Shown here in pieces: positions 8,801 to 16,414 of a stretch of DNA of 28,740 bases (the first letter of the stretch is position 1; each line of letters begins with the position of its first letter). The stretch covers positions 1-28,740 of the forward strand of contig JAILJL010000089.1 of the NCBI GenBank assembly GCA_024694785.1, read 5' to 3'. The translations under genes and the position numbers were made by a program. This stretch comes from Lachnospiraceae bacterium (GTDB lineage Bacteria > Bacillota > Clostridia > Lachnospirales > Lachnospiraceae). The notes beneath the pieces were generated by a model, which ran no database searches, had not been told where the DNA came from, and saw nothing but the letters and a program-made list of their open reading frames with translations.

Positions 8801-9407
8801 ACGGGCCAATAATTCCACCATAAGTGGTGTACAGGGCACGGGCCTTGGAATGGCAATCGTTAAGAGAATCGTGGATATGATGGGCGGAAGTATACGTATT
8901 GACAGCGAAGAAGGAAAAGGAACCAGAGTTGCGATTACTCTTGATGCAAAGATATCAGATATATCTCCGGAGGAGTATAACCGGGAGAAAGAGTATGAGA
9001 CAAGCCCTGAATTCTTCAGAGGCAAGAAGGTTCTGCTTGTGGAGGATAATCACCTTAATACCGAGATTATGGAGCATATCCTGAAAAAGTTCGAAATGAA
9101 GGTAACGGCTGTCGGAGACGGAACGGAAGCTGTTGAGGCCATTAAGAAGGCGGCAGCAGGCGAGTTCGATATTATTCTTATGGACATTCAGATGCCTATC
9201 ATGAACGGATATGATGCGACAAGGAAGATAAGAGCCATGAAGAAAAAAGGTGCAGGGATACCTATCATAGCGATGACTGCCAATGCATTTGAAGAAGACA
9301 AGAAGGCTGCTATCGATGCCGGCATGAACGGGCATGTGGCAAAGCCTATAAATGTCAAAGAACTCGTAAAAACTATGGGTAAAGCACTTGATGATAGAGA
9401 TACGTAA
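5835..9407 (+). CDS. TetR-type HTH fused to a soluble PAS/GAF hybrid histidine kinase with receiver
   Basis: One unbroken 1190-residue frame starting at TTG 5835, 7 nt after GAGGAT. Residues about 12-60 are a typical TetR/AcrR HTH (KIMEAAIYEFAMRGY, then LSDIAARAGVSYG and FGSKEELL), followed by a helical region to about 190 that could be a TetR dimer core. Two PAS-like regions follow (about 215-340 ending FTDVTNTI, and 360-500), then a GAF-like region (505-655) and a third PAS-like region (675-790). The kinase has its H-box with His819 in NMSHDIRTPMN, an N-box NVISNAIKYT, and DNGIGM and GTGLGMAIV loops. The receiver (about 1060-1185) has Asp1117 in ILMDIQMP and Lys1170. No membrane helix or signal peptide is visible, so it should be cytosolic. 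It could link a phosphorelay directly to DNA binding. Ligand, partner and targets are unknown. Confidence 0.88.
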   Translation: MARKVRLSKTERSDKIMEAAIYEFAMRGYANAKLSDIAARAGVSYGLVSARFGSKEELLCASLFVITDIFDKAERMQGDVFERINCVIDQIREYAENSAIEFDYCLSVLGGKDIPDCVYKILWDYFTTDSALNLLGSAMEKGILVKDDPYSFIRNVMVLALQVFDNDRKFGHYFRTNEEILRIVVIDDESRRRIGGEYPDYNVTDKRIQIYEDFIRLLNKRFISAQYYNIDTDEQEIVRINSKINGITYRKTGFYAGFSDYIDNYVADEDKKQLRDLIRPCLLKKQLKVNDNISMTYTQRIDDKEQFIMLQISPGLDESHAIAVFTDVTNTILERRANEMRLKSQEDKNAELLRDEAAYQRAILAKADSYWKLNVTKNKVIGSIHESDKNYPIEFVKYTGASFVDYDKSIKIWAADQVDREYRQEFKRKMSAVYLIEQFHKGNRILGLVVRERPNGKDWIYRRYVAYLSEDERTRDIYAMTVAYDVTEEVLAIQENEAKEKGIHGLIETLYQVEDVERAIERMLAIIGNYYKADRAYVFEFNKERTEALYRYEWCKRGIKSSKGNVDKIPFEYLAAWFLIFENEGELRIDDISKELDKRTGLYKSLCMECVNNVLAVPIVMEGVIVGYVGLDNPKRRMDETIVLKTSAALSYSEILRRKQNDEDHIVSEHIYRSFRSVYYVDFNTDYIAAHTTDEKKKEEFCKGRSYTEFIRRYVREYIPESSEQRCRVMLATEYIMEQFKSRDMVVVDYVSEKTKKRRSIALRFIKANEPGTAAVICEIDNTDAVMREREVANRLDAARKAAEAANESKSRFLFNMSHDIRTPMNAIIGFTNLAEQSIDNKELVLEYLGKVRNANSYLKTLVDDVLDMARIEAGRFRIEETVCDVKATTDEICKLLAADAKRKNIALTYEVRHLRHPYVWADILRVKQIVINVISNAIKYTYESGRVKYTVTEEPSDRDGYSRFVLKVVDNGIGMSKEFLGRIYNQFERANNSTISGVQGTGLGMAIVKRIVDMMGGSIRIDSEEGKGTRVAITLDAKISDISPEEYNREKEYETSPEFFRGKKVLLVEDNHLNTEIMEHILKKFEMKVTAVGDGTEAVEAIKKAAAGEFDIILMDIQMPIMNGYDATRKIRAMKKKGAGIPIIAMTANAFEEDKKAAIDAGMNGHVAKPINVKELVKTMGKALDDRDT

Positions 9408-9416
9408 GGATATACT
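9388..9416 (+). promoter_or_regulatory. Possible promoter of the deo operon
   Basis: TTGATG (9388-9393), a 17-nt spacer and TATACT (9411-9416). It overlaps the end of the kinase gene and places the start near the dyad at 9423-9437. The -35 box is weak. Confidence 0.5.
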
Positions 9417-9422
9417 TAAAAT

Positions 9423-9437
9423 ATGGTATTCTACCAT
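9423..9437 (+). promoter_or_regulatory. Operator-like dyad before deoD
   Basis: ATGGTA-TTC-TACCAT is a perfect inverted repeat at the predicted transcription start, with further partial pairing from flanking CTTAAA and TTTAAG. No T run follows, so it is more likely an operator or 5' mRNA hairpin than a terminator. Confidence 0.45.
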
Positions 9438-9477
9438 TTAAGATAATGATAACTAATTAAGATAAGGAGATATAATT

Positions 9478-10194
9478 ATGGCAACACCACACAATCAGGC
9501 AAACGCAGGAGATTTTGCAAAGACGGTTCTTATGCCGGGAGACCCTTTAAGAGCCAAGTTTATCGTTGATACATTTTTGGATGATGTAAAGCTTGTAAAT
9601 GAAGTAAGAAATATGCTCGGATATACGGGCAAGTATAAGGGCGTCCCGGTATCCGTTATGGCAAGCGGCATGGGAATGCCGAGTATCGGTATCTATTCCT
9701 ATGAACTTTACAAGTTCTATGACGTGGATAATATCATAAGAATCGGCTCATCCGGTTCATATACCGCTGATCTTGACGTACTTGATGTAGTTCTTGCAAA
9801 AAGCGCATACAGCGATTCAACATTTGCCAGAATGCAAAGCGGTGAGACTTCCAATGTCCTTTTACCGTCGGAGAAGCTTAATAAGGCAATTCTCGATAAG
9901 GCAAAAGAGCTTAACATTAACTGCAAGGAAGCGGTAGTTCATTCTGCAGACGTATTCTATGTAGAAGATTCCCTCGAAAGCTTCGAGGATATCAGGAGAA
10001 GAACAGGTTCGGATTGCGTTGAAATGGAATCCTTTGCGCTTTTCCACAATGCTAACGTACTTCATAAGAATGCAGCATGCCTTCTTACAATCTCGGATTC
10101 CTTTGTAAGCAAGAAGGAGATATCCGCAGATCAGAGACAGATAGCATTTAAGGATATGATGAGACTCGCGCTTGAGACAGCAATTAATTTATAA
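9478..10194 (+). CDS. deoD: Purine-nucleoside phosphorylase, DeoD type
   Basis: 238 residues, the size of hexameric DeoD enzymes. It splits purine (deoxy)ribonucleosides with phosphate into base and (deoxy)ribose-1-phosphate. The N-terminal TPHNQANAGDFAKTVLMPGDPLRAKFI region, split here as TPHNQA / MPGDPLRA, holds the phosphate loop. The family signature GMGMPSIGIYSYELY is at about residues 64-78, VEMESFALF is the ribose-binding loop, and the SD of 'LLTISDSF' holds the catalytic Asp. It is the first gene of the salvage operon, with AAGGAG 5' of the ATG. The released base can feed Hpt, and the sugar phosphate goes to DeoB. Confidence 0.96.
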   Translation: MATPHNQANAGDFAKTVLMPGDPLRAKFIVDTFLDDVKLVNEVRNMLGYTGKYKGVPVSVMASGMGMPSIGIYSYELYKFYDVDNIIRIGSSGSYTADLDVLDVVLAKSAYSDSTFARMQSGETSNVLLPSEKLNKAILDKAKELNINCKEAVVHSADVFYVEDSLESFEDIRRRTGSDCVEMESFALFHNANVLHKNAACLLTISDSFVSKKEISADQRQIAFKDMMRLALETAINL

Positions 10195-10204
10195 GAGGAA
10201 AGTC

Positions 10205-11374
10205 ATGAATAGAAGAGTTTTTTTAATAGTAATGGATAGCTTCGGTATAGGATACGAGCCTGACGCCGACCTTTTCGGTGACGTGGGTGCCAATACTTTA
10301 AAGTCTGTATCCACATCAAAGGAATTCAATGTTCCTATGCTTAAGAAGCTTGGATTCTTTAATATTGACGGAGTAGAAGTCGGACAGAAGGAAGCTTCTC
10401 CTATAGGAAGCTTTGCACGTCTTCGTGAGAAGTCAATGGGCAAGGACACAACCATAGGTCACTGGGAGATTGCGGGAATCGCATCACCTAAGCCGCTCCC
10501 TACTTTTCCTGACGGATTTCCGGAGGCAACGATTAAAGAATTTGAGGAGAAGACAGGCAGAAAAGTTCTTTGCAATAAGCCTTATTCAGGTACGCAGGTT
10601 ATAGCGGATTACGGTGAGGAGCATATGAAGACCGGAGCTTTGATTGTGTATACATCTGCAGACTCTGTATTCCAGATTGCGGCGCATGAAGATATCGTTC
10701 ATATAGAGGAGTTGTATAGATACTGCGAGATTGCCCGGGATATGCTTAAGGGCGATGTAGGTGTAGGACGAGTAATCGCAAGACCGTTTATCGGTAAGCC
10801 GGGTGCGTTCGAGAGAACGAGCCGCAGACATGATTATTCACTTACTCCGCCGAAGGATACGATGCTTGAAGCGCTTATCAATGCAGGTTATAAGACATAT
10901 GGTGTAGGTAAGATATATGATATCTTTGCGGGCGCGGGAATTCAGGATACGGTAAGAATTTCCGATAATTCTGATGGTATGGTTAAGACACTTGAGAGGC
11001 AGCAGTGGGATTTTAACGGACTTTGCTTCGTGAACCTTGTTGATTTTGATATGGTTTATGGTCATAGGCGTGATATTGACGGATATGCACGCGCCGCAAC
11101 CACATTTGATAAGGAAATTACCGAATTCATCGGTAAGATGCGAGATGAAGACATCCTTATGATCACGGCAGATCACGGATGCGATCCGGGATTTACGGGA
11201 ACGGATCATACAAGAGAGTATATTCCGCTTCTTATGTACGGTAAGGATATCAAACCGGGCGTTAATGTGGGTACAAGGACGACTTTTGCGGATATAGCTG
11301 CAACGATCCTTGATATATTTAATGTAGAGAATAATACGGACGGAGTAAGCTTTAAGTCCGAGATTATGAAGTAG
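10205..11374 (+). CDS. deoB: Phosphopentomutase
   Basis: 389 residues from ATG 10205, preceded by AGAGGAAAG; an upstream in-frame ATG at 10172 lies inside deoD and has no ribosome site. The enzyme interconverts (deoxy)ribose-1-phosphate and -5-phosphate. It belongs to the alkaline phosphatase superfamily with a two-metal (Mn) site: MDSFGIGYEPDA near the N-terminus, DTTIGHWEIAG with the phosphothreonine-bearing loop at about residues 80-90, and TADHGCDPGF near the C-terminus are all present. It lies 10 nt after deoD and supplies deoxyribose-5-phosphate for DeoC. Confidence 0.97.
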   Translation: MNRRVFLIVMDSFGIGYEPDADLFGDVGANTLKSVSTSKEFNVPMLKKLGFFNIDGVEVGQKEASPIGSFARLREKSMGKDTTIGHWEIAGIASPKPLPTFPDGFPEATIKEFEEKTGRKVLCNKPYSGTQVIADYGEEHMKTGALIVYTSADSVFQIAAHEDIVHIEELYRYCEIARDMLKGDVGVGRVIARPFIGKPGAFERTSRRHDYSLTPPKDTMLEALINAGYKTYGVGKIYDIFAGAGIQDTVRISDNSDGMVKTLERQQWDFNGLCFVNLVDFDMVYGHRRDIDGYARAATTFDKEITEFIGKMRDEDILMITADHGCDPGFTGTDHTREYIPLLMYGKDIKPGVNVGTRTTFADIAATILDIFNVENNTDGVSFKSEIMK

Positions 11375-11388
11375 TTTGAGGTATTAAG

Positions 11389-11820
11389 ATGACTAATGAA
11401 GAATTGGTGCGTGAGGCGTATGAGGCAAGGAAGATGTCATATGCTCCGTATTCCGAATTTAAGGTAGGAGCTGCATTACTTACTAAGGCCGGTAAGGTAT
11501 ACAGAGGATGCAATATCGAGAATGCATCTTATGGTGCAACCAATTGCGCGGAAAGAACAGCTTTTTTTAAGGCTGTATCGGAAGGCGAGCATGAATTTGC
11601 TGCAATCGCCATTATAGGGCAGAAGGATGACGTGACACCGGAACTCGAAGAATATGCGGCACCATGCGGCATATGTCGTCAGGTAATGCGAGAGTTCTGT
11701 GATCCGAAGACATTCAAGGTAGTTCTTGCATCGAGACCCGACCACATAAGAGAATTTACATTGGAAGAGCTTTTACCATTAAGCTTCGGACCGGATAATT
11801 TAATTAAGGAAAATATTTAG
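11389..11820 (+). CDS. cdd: Cytidine deaminase
   Basis: 143 residues, the size of the short homotetrameric form. It deaminates cytidine and deoxycytidine to uridine and deoxyuridine, the substrates of the downstream phosphorylase. The catalytic motif TNCAERTA carries one zinc cysteine and the proton-shuttling Glu. PCGICRQVM supplies the other two zinc cysteines. GCNIENASYG is the substrate-binding segment. It lies 14 nt after deoB and 18 nt before pdp, so it is clearly co-transcribed. Confidence 0.96.
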   Translation: MTNEELVREAYEARKMSYAPYSEFKVGAALLTKAGKVYRGCNIENASYGATNCAERTAFFKAVSEGEHEFAAIAIIGQKDDVTPELEEYAAPCGICRQVMREFCDPKTFKVVLASRPDHIREFTLEELLPLSFGPDNLIKENI

Positions 11821-11838
11821 ATAGGAAGTGGATATACC

Positions 11839-13161
11839 ATGAGAATGGTTGACTTAATTATTAAGAAAAAGCATAAAGGCGAACTTACCAAGGAAGAGAT
11901 AGATTACATCGTAACCAATTTCGTAAGCGGTGAGATCCCGGATTACCAGATGTCTGCGTTCCTTATGGCGGTTTGCTTTCAGGGAATGACGAAGAAGGAG
12001 ACATATCTTTTTACCGAGGCCTTTGCGCATTCGGGCGACATGGTGGATCTTTCCGCAATCAAGGGCATCAAGGTTGACAAGCACTCGACCGGCGGTGTCG
12101 GCGATAAGACCACATTGATCATTGCACCTATTGTTGCATCATGCGGCGTCAAGGTTGCCAAGATGTCAGGCAGAGGATTGGGACATACAGGCGGTACAAT
12201 CGACAAGCTTGAAGCTATCCCGGGATTCAAGACCGCAATCGACAGAGATGAATTCTTTAAGATAGTTAACGATATAGGTGTAAGCGTAATCGGACAATCC
12301 GGTAATCTTACTCCTGCAGACAAGAAGTGCTATGCCCTTCGTGACGTAACGGGTACGGTTGATTCGATTCCGTTAATCGCAATCTCCATTATGAGTAAGA
12401 AGCTTGCGGCAGGTTCTGATTGCATATTGCTTGATGTTAAGACCGGAAGCGGCGCTTTTATGAAGACAGTTGACGATTCGATTGAATTGGCGCAGGAGAT
12501 GGTTGATATCGGAACATCATGCGGACGTAAGATGGCAGCCCTTATTACCGATATGGATATTCCGCTCGGTAATAATATCGGTAACGCATTGGAGGTTATC
12601 GAAGCGGTTGAGACCTTGAAGGGTCATGGACCGGAAGACTTAACAGATGTATGTATAGAGCTTGCTGCCAATATGCTATATATGGCGGAGCTTGGTACGA
12701 TTGAAGAGTGCAGGAAGCTTGCAAAGGATAAGATTCATAGCGGCGAAGCCGTGGCGGTACTTGCAAGGATGGCGGATGCCCAGGGCGGAGACGGAAGTTA
12801 TATACTTGACCCGTCGAAATTTACAATCGCATCGATTAAAGTCGAGGTAAAAGCTCCGAAATCAGGATATATAAGTCATATGGATGCGGAAGGCGTAGGT
12901 ATCGCATCGACGATGCTTGGCGCAGGCCGTGAGACCAAGGACAGCATCATAGATTACGGCGCAGGTATTAAGCTTATTAAGAAGACTCATGATAAGGTTA
13001 ATGAAGGCGATGTGATTGCAGAGTTCTATACCTCGAAGGAGGAACTTACGGAGCCTGCGAAGAAGCGATTCCTTGAAAGTGTCACGATAAGTGATGCCGA
13101 CAGCAAGGTAGAACCGCTTATATATGCAAGAGTAACAGCTGATAAGGTTGAAAGGAGATAG
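11839..13161 (+). CDS. pdp: Pyrimidine-nucleoside phosphorylase
   Basis: 440 residues, close to Bacillus Pdp and E. coli DeoA. It cleaves uridine, deoxyuridine and thymidine with phosphate. The family signature SGRGLGHTGGTIDKLE sits at about residues 111-126, and KHSTGGVGDKTT (about 80-91) forms the phosphate site. The start MRMVDLIIKKK, preceded by AGGAAGTGG, matches the B. subtilis Pdp beginning as I recall it. Pdp (broad) versus DeoA (thymidine-specific) cannot be settled from sequence alone; context in a Firmicute favours Pdp. It lies 2 nt before deoC. Confidence 0.94.
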   Translation: MRMVDLIIKKKHKGELTKEEIDYIVTNFVSGEIPDYQMSAFLMAVCFQGMTKKETYLFTEAFAHSGDMVDLSAIKGIKVDKHSTGGVGDKTTLIIAPIVASCGVKVAKMSGRGLGHTGGTIDKLEAIPGFKTAIDRDEFFKIVNDIGVSVIGQSGNLTPADKKCYALRDVTGTVDSIPLIAISIMSKKLAAGSDCILLDVKTGSGAFMKTVDDSIELAQEMVDIGTSCGRKMAALITDMDIPLGNNIGNALEVIEAVETLKGHGPEDLTDVCIELAANMLYMAELGTIEECRKLAKDKIHSGEAVAVLARMADAQGGDGSYILDPSKFTIASIKVEVKAPKSGYISHMDAEGVGIASTMLGAGRETKDSIIDYGAGIKLIKKTHDKVNEGDVIAEFYTSKEELTEPAKKRFLESVTISDADSKVEPLIYARVTADKVERR

Positions 13162-13163
13162 AT

Positions 13164-13811
13164 ATGGAAGTAAAGGAAATACTTTCCCACGTGGATCATA
13201 CGGAGCTTAAGGCATTTGCCACATGGGAGCAGATTAAGAAACTATGTGAGGAGCATCTAAAGTATGCTACTGCGTCGGTATGCGTACCGCCGACATATAT
13301 TAAGAGAATCAATGAAGAATTTAACGGCAAGGTTAATATCTGTACCGTTATAGGATTCCCTCTGGGATATCAGGTAACATCAGCCAAGGTGGAAGAGGCC
13401 CGTGCTGCAATAGCTGACGGAGCATCGGAGATAGATACCGTAATTAATGTAAGTGATGTGAAGAACGGAAGATACGACGAGGTTGAAAAAGAGCTTCTTG
13501 CCATAAGAGAGGCTACAAAGGGTAAGGTGCTTAAGGTCATTATTGAGACCTGCTACTTAACGGAAGAAGAGAAGATCAAGATGTGCGAGATAGTAACCCG
13601 CACCAAAGCCGATTATATCAAGACATCCACGGGATTCGGTACTGCGGGTGCGACGATTGAGGATATTAAGCTTTTCAAATCTCATATCGGCCCTGATGTC
13701 AAGATGAAGGCAGCAGGTGGTATCAGAACGAGAGAAGATATGGAGGCATATCTTGCCCTTGGAGTTGACAGATTAGGATGCAGCGCAGCGATGAAACTTG
13801 TGGAGGAATAA
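13164..13811 (+). CDS. deoC: Deoxyribose-phosphate aldolase
   Basis: 215 residues, the short Firmicute form. It cleaves 2-deoxyribose-5-phosphate to glyceraldehyde-3-phosphate and acetaldehyde, completing the pathway from deoxynucleosides to central metabolism. It is a TIM barrel with a Schiff-base lysine in VKMKAAGGIRT (about residues 176-186). The EIDTVINV strand holds the catalytic Asp, and IKTSTGF the second active-site lysine. ATG follows AAAGGAG inside the pdp end. Only one base separates it from the HD gene. Confidence 0.96.
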   Translation: MEVKEILSHVDHTELKAFATWEQIKKLCEEHLKYATASVCVPPTYIKRINEEFNGKVNICTVIGFPLGYQVTSAKVEEARAAIADGASEIDTVINVSDVKNGRYDEVEKELLAIREATKGKVLKVIIETCYLTEEEKIKMCEIVTRTKADYIKTSTGFGTAGATIEDIKLFKSHIGPDVKMKAAGGIRTREDMEAYLALGVDRLGCSAAMKLVEE

Positions 13812-13812
13812 G

Positions 13813-14457
13813 ATGTTTAACGACGAGAGCGTGGATATCGGATACGAGAAAGAGTGGGCATATGTAGAAAAGCTCCTTAAGGAGAGCGGTAATGACGGTT
13901 TTTCCGGTGGAAACTGCGGGAAATATCCGTTCAGGTCGCGGTATGCACATACGCGGAGAGTTTTTATGTGGTTAAGACGCTTGCTTGATGATGTTGGCAA
14001 TGTGGATGTTGCGGCGATGGAGGTTGCCGTTATATTCCATGATGTCGGTTATGCAAGAGGCGAGAATCATACGCATGCGAAGTATTCTGCGAAGATTTTT
14101 CATGAGTATTCGGTTGAGAACGATTACTTGCCGGAAAAGCGTGAATTCATAGAATATCTTATTAGGAATCACAGTAATAAGGAGCTTCTTAAAAGAGGGA
14201 CCGAGGAAGAACTTATCCTTCTTATGGAAGCGGATATAATGGATGAAGAAGGCGCAATGAGAATTGCGTGGGATAATATGGCAGCAGGCGTTATGGGGGC
14301 GACAAGCTTTAAGGATGCTCTTATAAGAACCGAGAAGTTCTTTAATCCGGATTATAATCCGATGATAACGCCCCTTGCAAGAGATATCTTCCAAGAGAAG
14401 CAGGTATTTGTGCAGGAGTACATAAGACGGCTTAAGGAAGATCTGGGAGAAGTGTAA
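13813..14457 (+). CDS. HD-domain phosphohydrolase of unknown substrate
   Basis: 214 residues from ATG 13813, with GGAGGAAT 5' of it inside the deoC end. HD-superfamily metal ligands can be read in order: His in RYAHTRRV, the His-Asp pair in VIFHDVGYA, further His residues in ENHTHAKYS and RNHSNKE, and Asp in MEADIMDEEG. Such proteins hydrolyse phosphomonoesters or nucleotides. Because it follows deoC within the salvage operon, a nucleotide or sugar-phosphate substrate is a fair guess but not shown. No signal peptide is visible, so it is probably cytosolic. Confidence 0.82.
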   Translation: MFNDESVDIGYEKEWAYVEKLLKESGNDGFSGGNCGKYPFRSRYAHTRRVFMWLRRLLDDVGNVDVAAMEVAVIFHDVGYARGENHTHAKYSAKIFHEYSVENDYLPEKREFIEYLIRNHSNKELLKRGTEEELILLMEADIMDEEGAMRIAWDNMAAGVMGATSFKDALIRTEKFFNPDYNPMITPLARDIFQEKQVFVQEYIRRLKEDLGEV

Positions 14458-14459
14458 GA

Positions 14460-15152
14460 ATGAAAGAAGTCGCAATAATAATGTCTGTCGTCTATGTTGC
14501 TTTATTGGCAGTGCTTCTTGCGGTGACGATAAAGGACAAGGACAGAAAATATTATGTTAAAGTCAAGATGCTGACAAGCTCCATGTTCATCGTGATGGCA
14601 TGTACATTTTCGCTTATGACGAATGATTATTCCAAGATTAAGCCGATTCTTATCGCGGCGCTTGTAGCAAGCTGGTGCGGAGATCTGGCCCTGGGATTAT
14701 ATCATAAGAAGAAGCGTAAACGGTATATGCTTATAGGAATAGGATTCTTCATACTTGCCCAGATACTGCTGATATTATTTGTGTATGAGAAGAATCCGGA
14801 GATAGCGGCGGTTGACATAATCGTTCCGATACTTATAATACCTATGCTGCTTATTCTGATACGGGGATTTAATCTCCATACGGGACGCGCTAAGGTTCCT
14901 GTGGTTGTCTATGCTTTTTTACTTACGTTATTTGTAACCAAGGCGATACATGTGATGTTTGATATGACTACGGGATATGCATTTGCGGTGGGAATCGGAG
15001 CGCAGATGTGGTGGTTCTCGGATTACGTGCTTTTATTCTTGTATTTCTACCATACGAGAACAAGAGGAGCAAAATATGCGCTGCATGCAGCAAATCTGCT
15101 GCTTTATTATACGGCGACATATCTTATTACATTATCCATATTGCTTGAGTAG
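14460..15152 (+). CDS. YhhN (TMEM86)-family membrane protein
   Basis: 230 residues with about eight hydrophobic segments across the length. Family-like motifs are SWCGDLALGL (S-x-x-G-D) in the first half, GIGFFILAQ shortly after, and FSDYVLLFLYF (S-D) near the C-terminus. Eukaryotic TMEM86 members hydrolyse the vinyl-ether bond of lysoplasmalogens; bacterial YhhN function is less defined. Two nucleotides separate it from the HD gene, so it is the last member of the deo transcript. The family call is from motif pattern and topology. Plasmalogen relevance is inference, though many anaerobic Firmicutes make plasmalogens. Confidence 0.75.
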   Translation: MKEVAIIMSVVYVALLAVLLAVTIKDKDRKYYVKVKMLTSSMFIVMACTFSLMTNDYSKIKPILIAALVASWCGDLALGLYHKKKRKRYMLIGIGFFILAQILLILFVYEKNPEIAAVDIIVPILIIPMLLILIRGFNLHTGRAKVPVVVYAFLLTLFVTKAIHVMFDMTTGYAFAVGIGAQMWWFSDYVLLFLYFYHTRTRGAKYALHAANLLLYYTATYLITLSILLE

Positions 15153-15160
15153 AATAAGTT

Positions 15161-15191
15161 ACGCTGCGGATTACCCGTAGCGTTTCTTTTT
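15161..15191 (+). terminator. Intrinsic terminator of the deo operon
   Basis: ACGCTGCGG (15161-15169) pairs with CCGTAGCGT (15175-15183, one G-T pair) around a 5-nt loop, followed by a T-rich run. Confidence 0.85.
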
Positions 15192-15194
15192 GGC

Positions 15195-15222
15195 TTGCGA
15201 ACTTTAATCTACCTTATATAAT
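15195..15222 (+). promoter_or_regulatory. Promoter of the butyrate kinase gene
   Basis: TTGCGA (15195-15200), a 16-nt spacer and TATAAT (15217-15222), just after the deo terminator and about 50 nt before the ATG at 15279. Confidence 0.6.
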
Positions 15223-15278
15223 AGATAGCGGTGGATATATAATGTACGGGCATAAGCTCAGTTAAGGAGAAGTATTAC

Positions 15279-16337
15279 ATGAAGATTTTAGTTATTAATC
15301 CGGGTGCGACAAGCACTAAGATAGCAGTTTACGAAGACGAGAAGCAGATATTCAAGACGGGAATCGACCATAGTGTAGAGGAACTTAAGCCTTTTAACAG
15401 AATTGTGGATCAGTTCGAATTCAGAAAGGACCTTATTTTAAAAGTTCTTAAGGAGAATGGTTTCGAGATGTCTGCATTTGATGCGGTATCGGCAAGAGGC
15501 GGATTGTTAAAGCATATCCCTTCAGGTACATATGAGGTTAATGACGCCATGATAAGAGATATAGAGAATCCGCCGTATGGCGAGCATGCAGCTAACCTTG
15601 GTGCTATTATTGCCAAGACTCTTGCGGATATGGTAGGAGTTAAGGCATACATTACCGACCCCGTCTGCGTTGATGAGATGACAGATATTGCAAGAATCAG
15701 CGGATTCAAGGGAATGGAGCGTCAGAGCTTTTTCCATGCACTTAACCATAAGGGTATGGCTAGAAGAGCAGCGGCGCAGTTAGGAAAGAAATATGAAGAG
15801 CTTAACCTGATCGTAGTGCATATGGGCGGAGGTGTATCCGTTGCAGCACACGAAAAAGGAAGAGTTATTGATGTATATAATGTTAAGGATGAGGGTTCAT
15901 TCTCACTTGACAGAGGCGGTTCGTTACCGACCAATGCACTTATCAACCTTTGTTTCTCCGGTAAGGACAAGGCGGAAGTTAAGAAGATGCTTGGAACGGA
16001 AGCCGGTGTATTCTCTTACCTTGGAACCAAGGACTTCGTGGAGATCTGTGATAAGGCTCTTGTTCAGCATGATGAAGAGTTCCTTCTTATATATAAGGCA
16101 CTTGCATATCAGCATGCCAAGGATATCGGAGCAATGGCAGCAGTCCTTCATATGGATGTAGATGCGATTGTACTTACGGGTGGTATGGCGAACAGCAAGG
16201 AGTTCTGTGATGAGATTAAGAGCTATTGCGAGAAGATCGCGCCATTTATAATATTGCCGGGCGAAGCAGAGATGGATTCACTTGCACTCGGTGCATTAAG
16301 AGTACTTAACGGAGAACCGGCAGGTCATTACGAATAG
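15279..16337 (+). CDS. buk: Butyrate kinase
   Basis: 352 residues, the usual length. It belongs to the acetate/butyrate kinase (ASKHA) fold and converts butyryl-phosphate plus ADP to butyrate plus ATP. The N-terminal phosphate loop VINPGATSTKIAV and the HMGGGVSVAAHEKGRVIDV adenosine-region motif are typical of Buk rather than acetate kinase, as is the SARGGLLKHIPSGTY segment. AAGGAG precedes the ATG. The usual partner gene, ptb, is not adjacent; buk has its own promoter and stands alone here. A branched-chain fatty acid kinase is the main alternative in the same family. Confidence 0.94.
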   Translation: MKILVINPGATSTKIAVYEDEKQIFKTGIDHSVEELKPFNRIVDQFEFRKDLILKVLKENGFEMSAFDAVSARGGLLKHIPSGTYEVNDAMIRDIENPPYGEHAANLGAIIAKTLADMVGVKAYITDPVCVDEMTDIARISGFKGMERQSFFHALNHKGMARRAAAQLGKKYEELNLIVVHMGGGVSVAAHEKGRVIDVYNVKDEGSFSLDRGGSLPTNALINLCFSGKDKAEVKKMLGTEAGVFSYLGTKDFVEICDKALVQHDEEFLLIYKALAYQHAKDIGAMAAVLHMDVDAIVLTGGMANSKEFCDEIKSYCEKIAPFIILPGEAEMDSLALGALRVLNGEPAGHYE

Positions 16338-16376
16338 ACAAGAAATGAACATTTATTTTTGCTAATATGTAATATT

Positions 16377-16389
16377 GGGGGTTGACCCC
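16377..16389 (+). promoter_or_regulatory. GC dyad and possible promoter region before the alarmone synthetase gene
   Basis: GGGG-TTGA-CCCC (16378-16389) is a compact hairpin 25 nt upstream of the start codon. A loose -10-like TAATAT (16370-16375) with TGAACA 18 nt upstream could start transcription at about this dyad. It shares a near-identical 14-mer, on the opposite strand, with the segment after ftsH. Confidence 0.4.
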
Positions 16390-16414
16390 TAGGTTTAAGC
16401 ATAAGGAGGAAATT

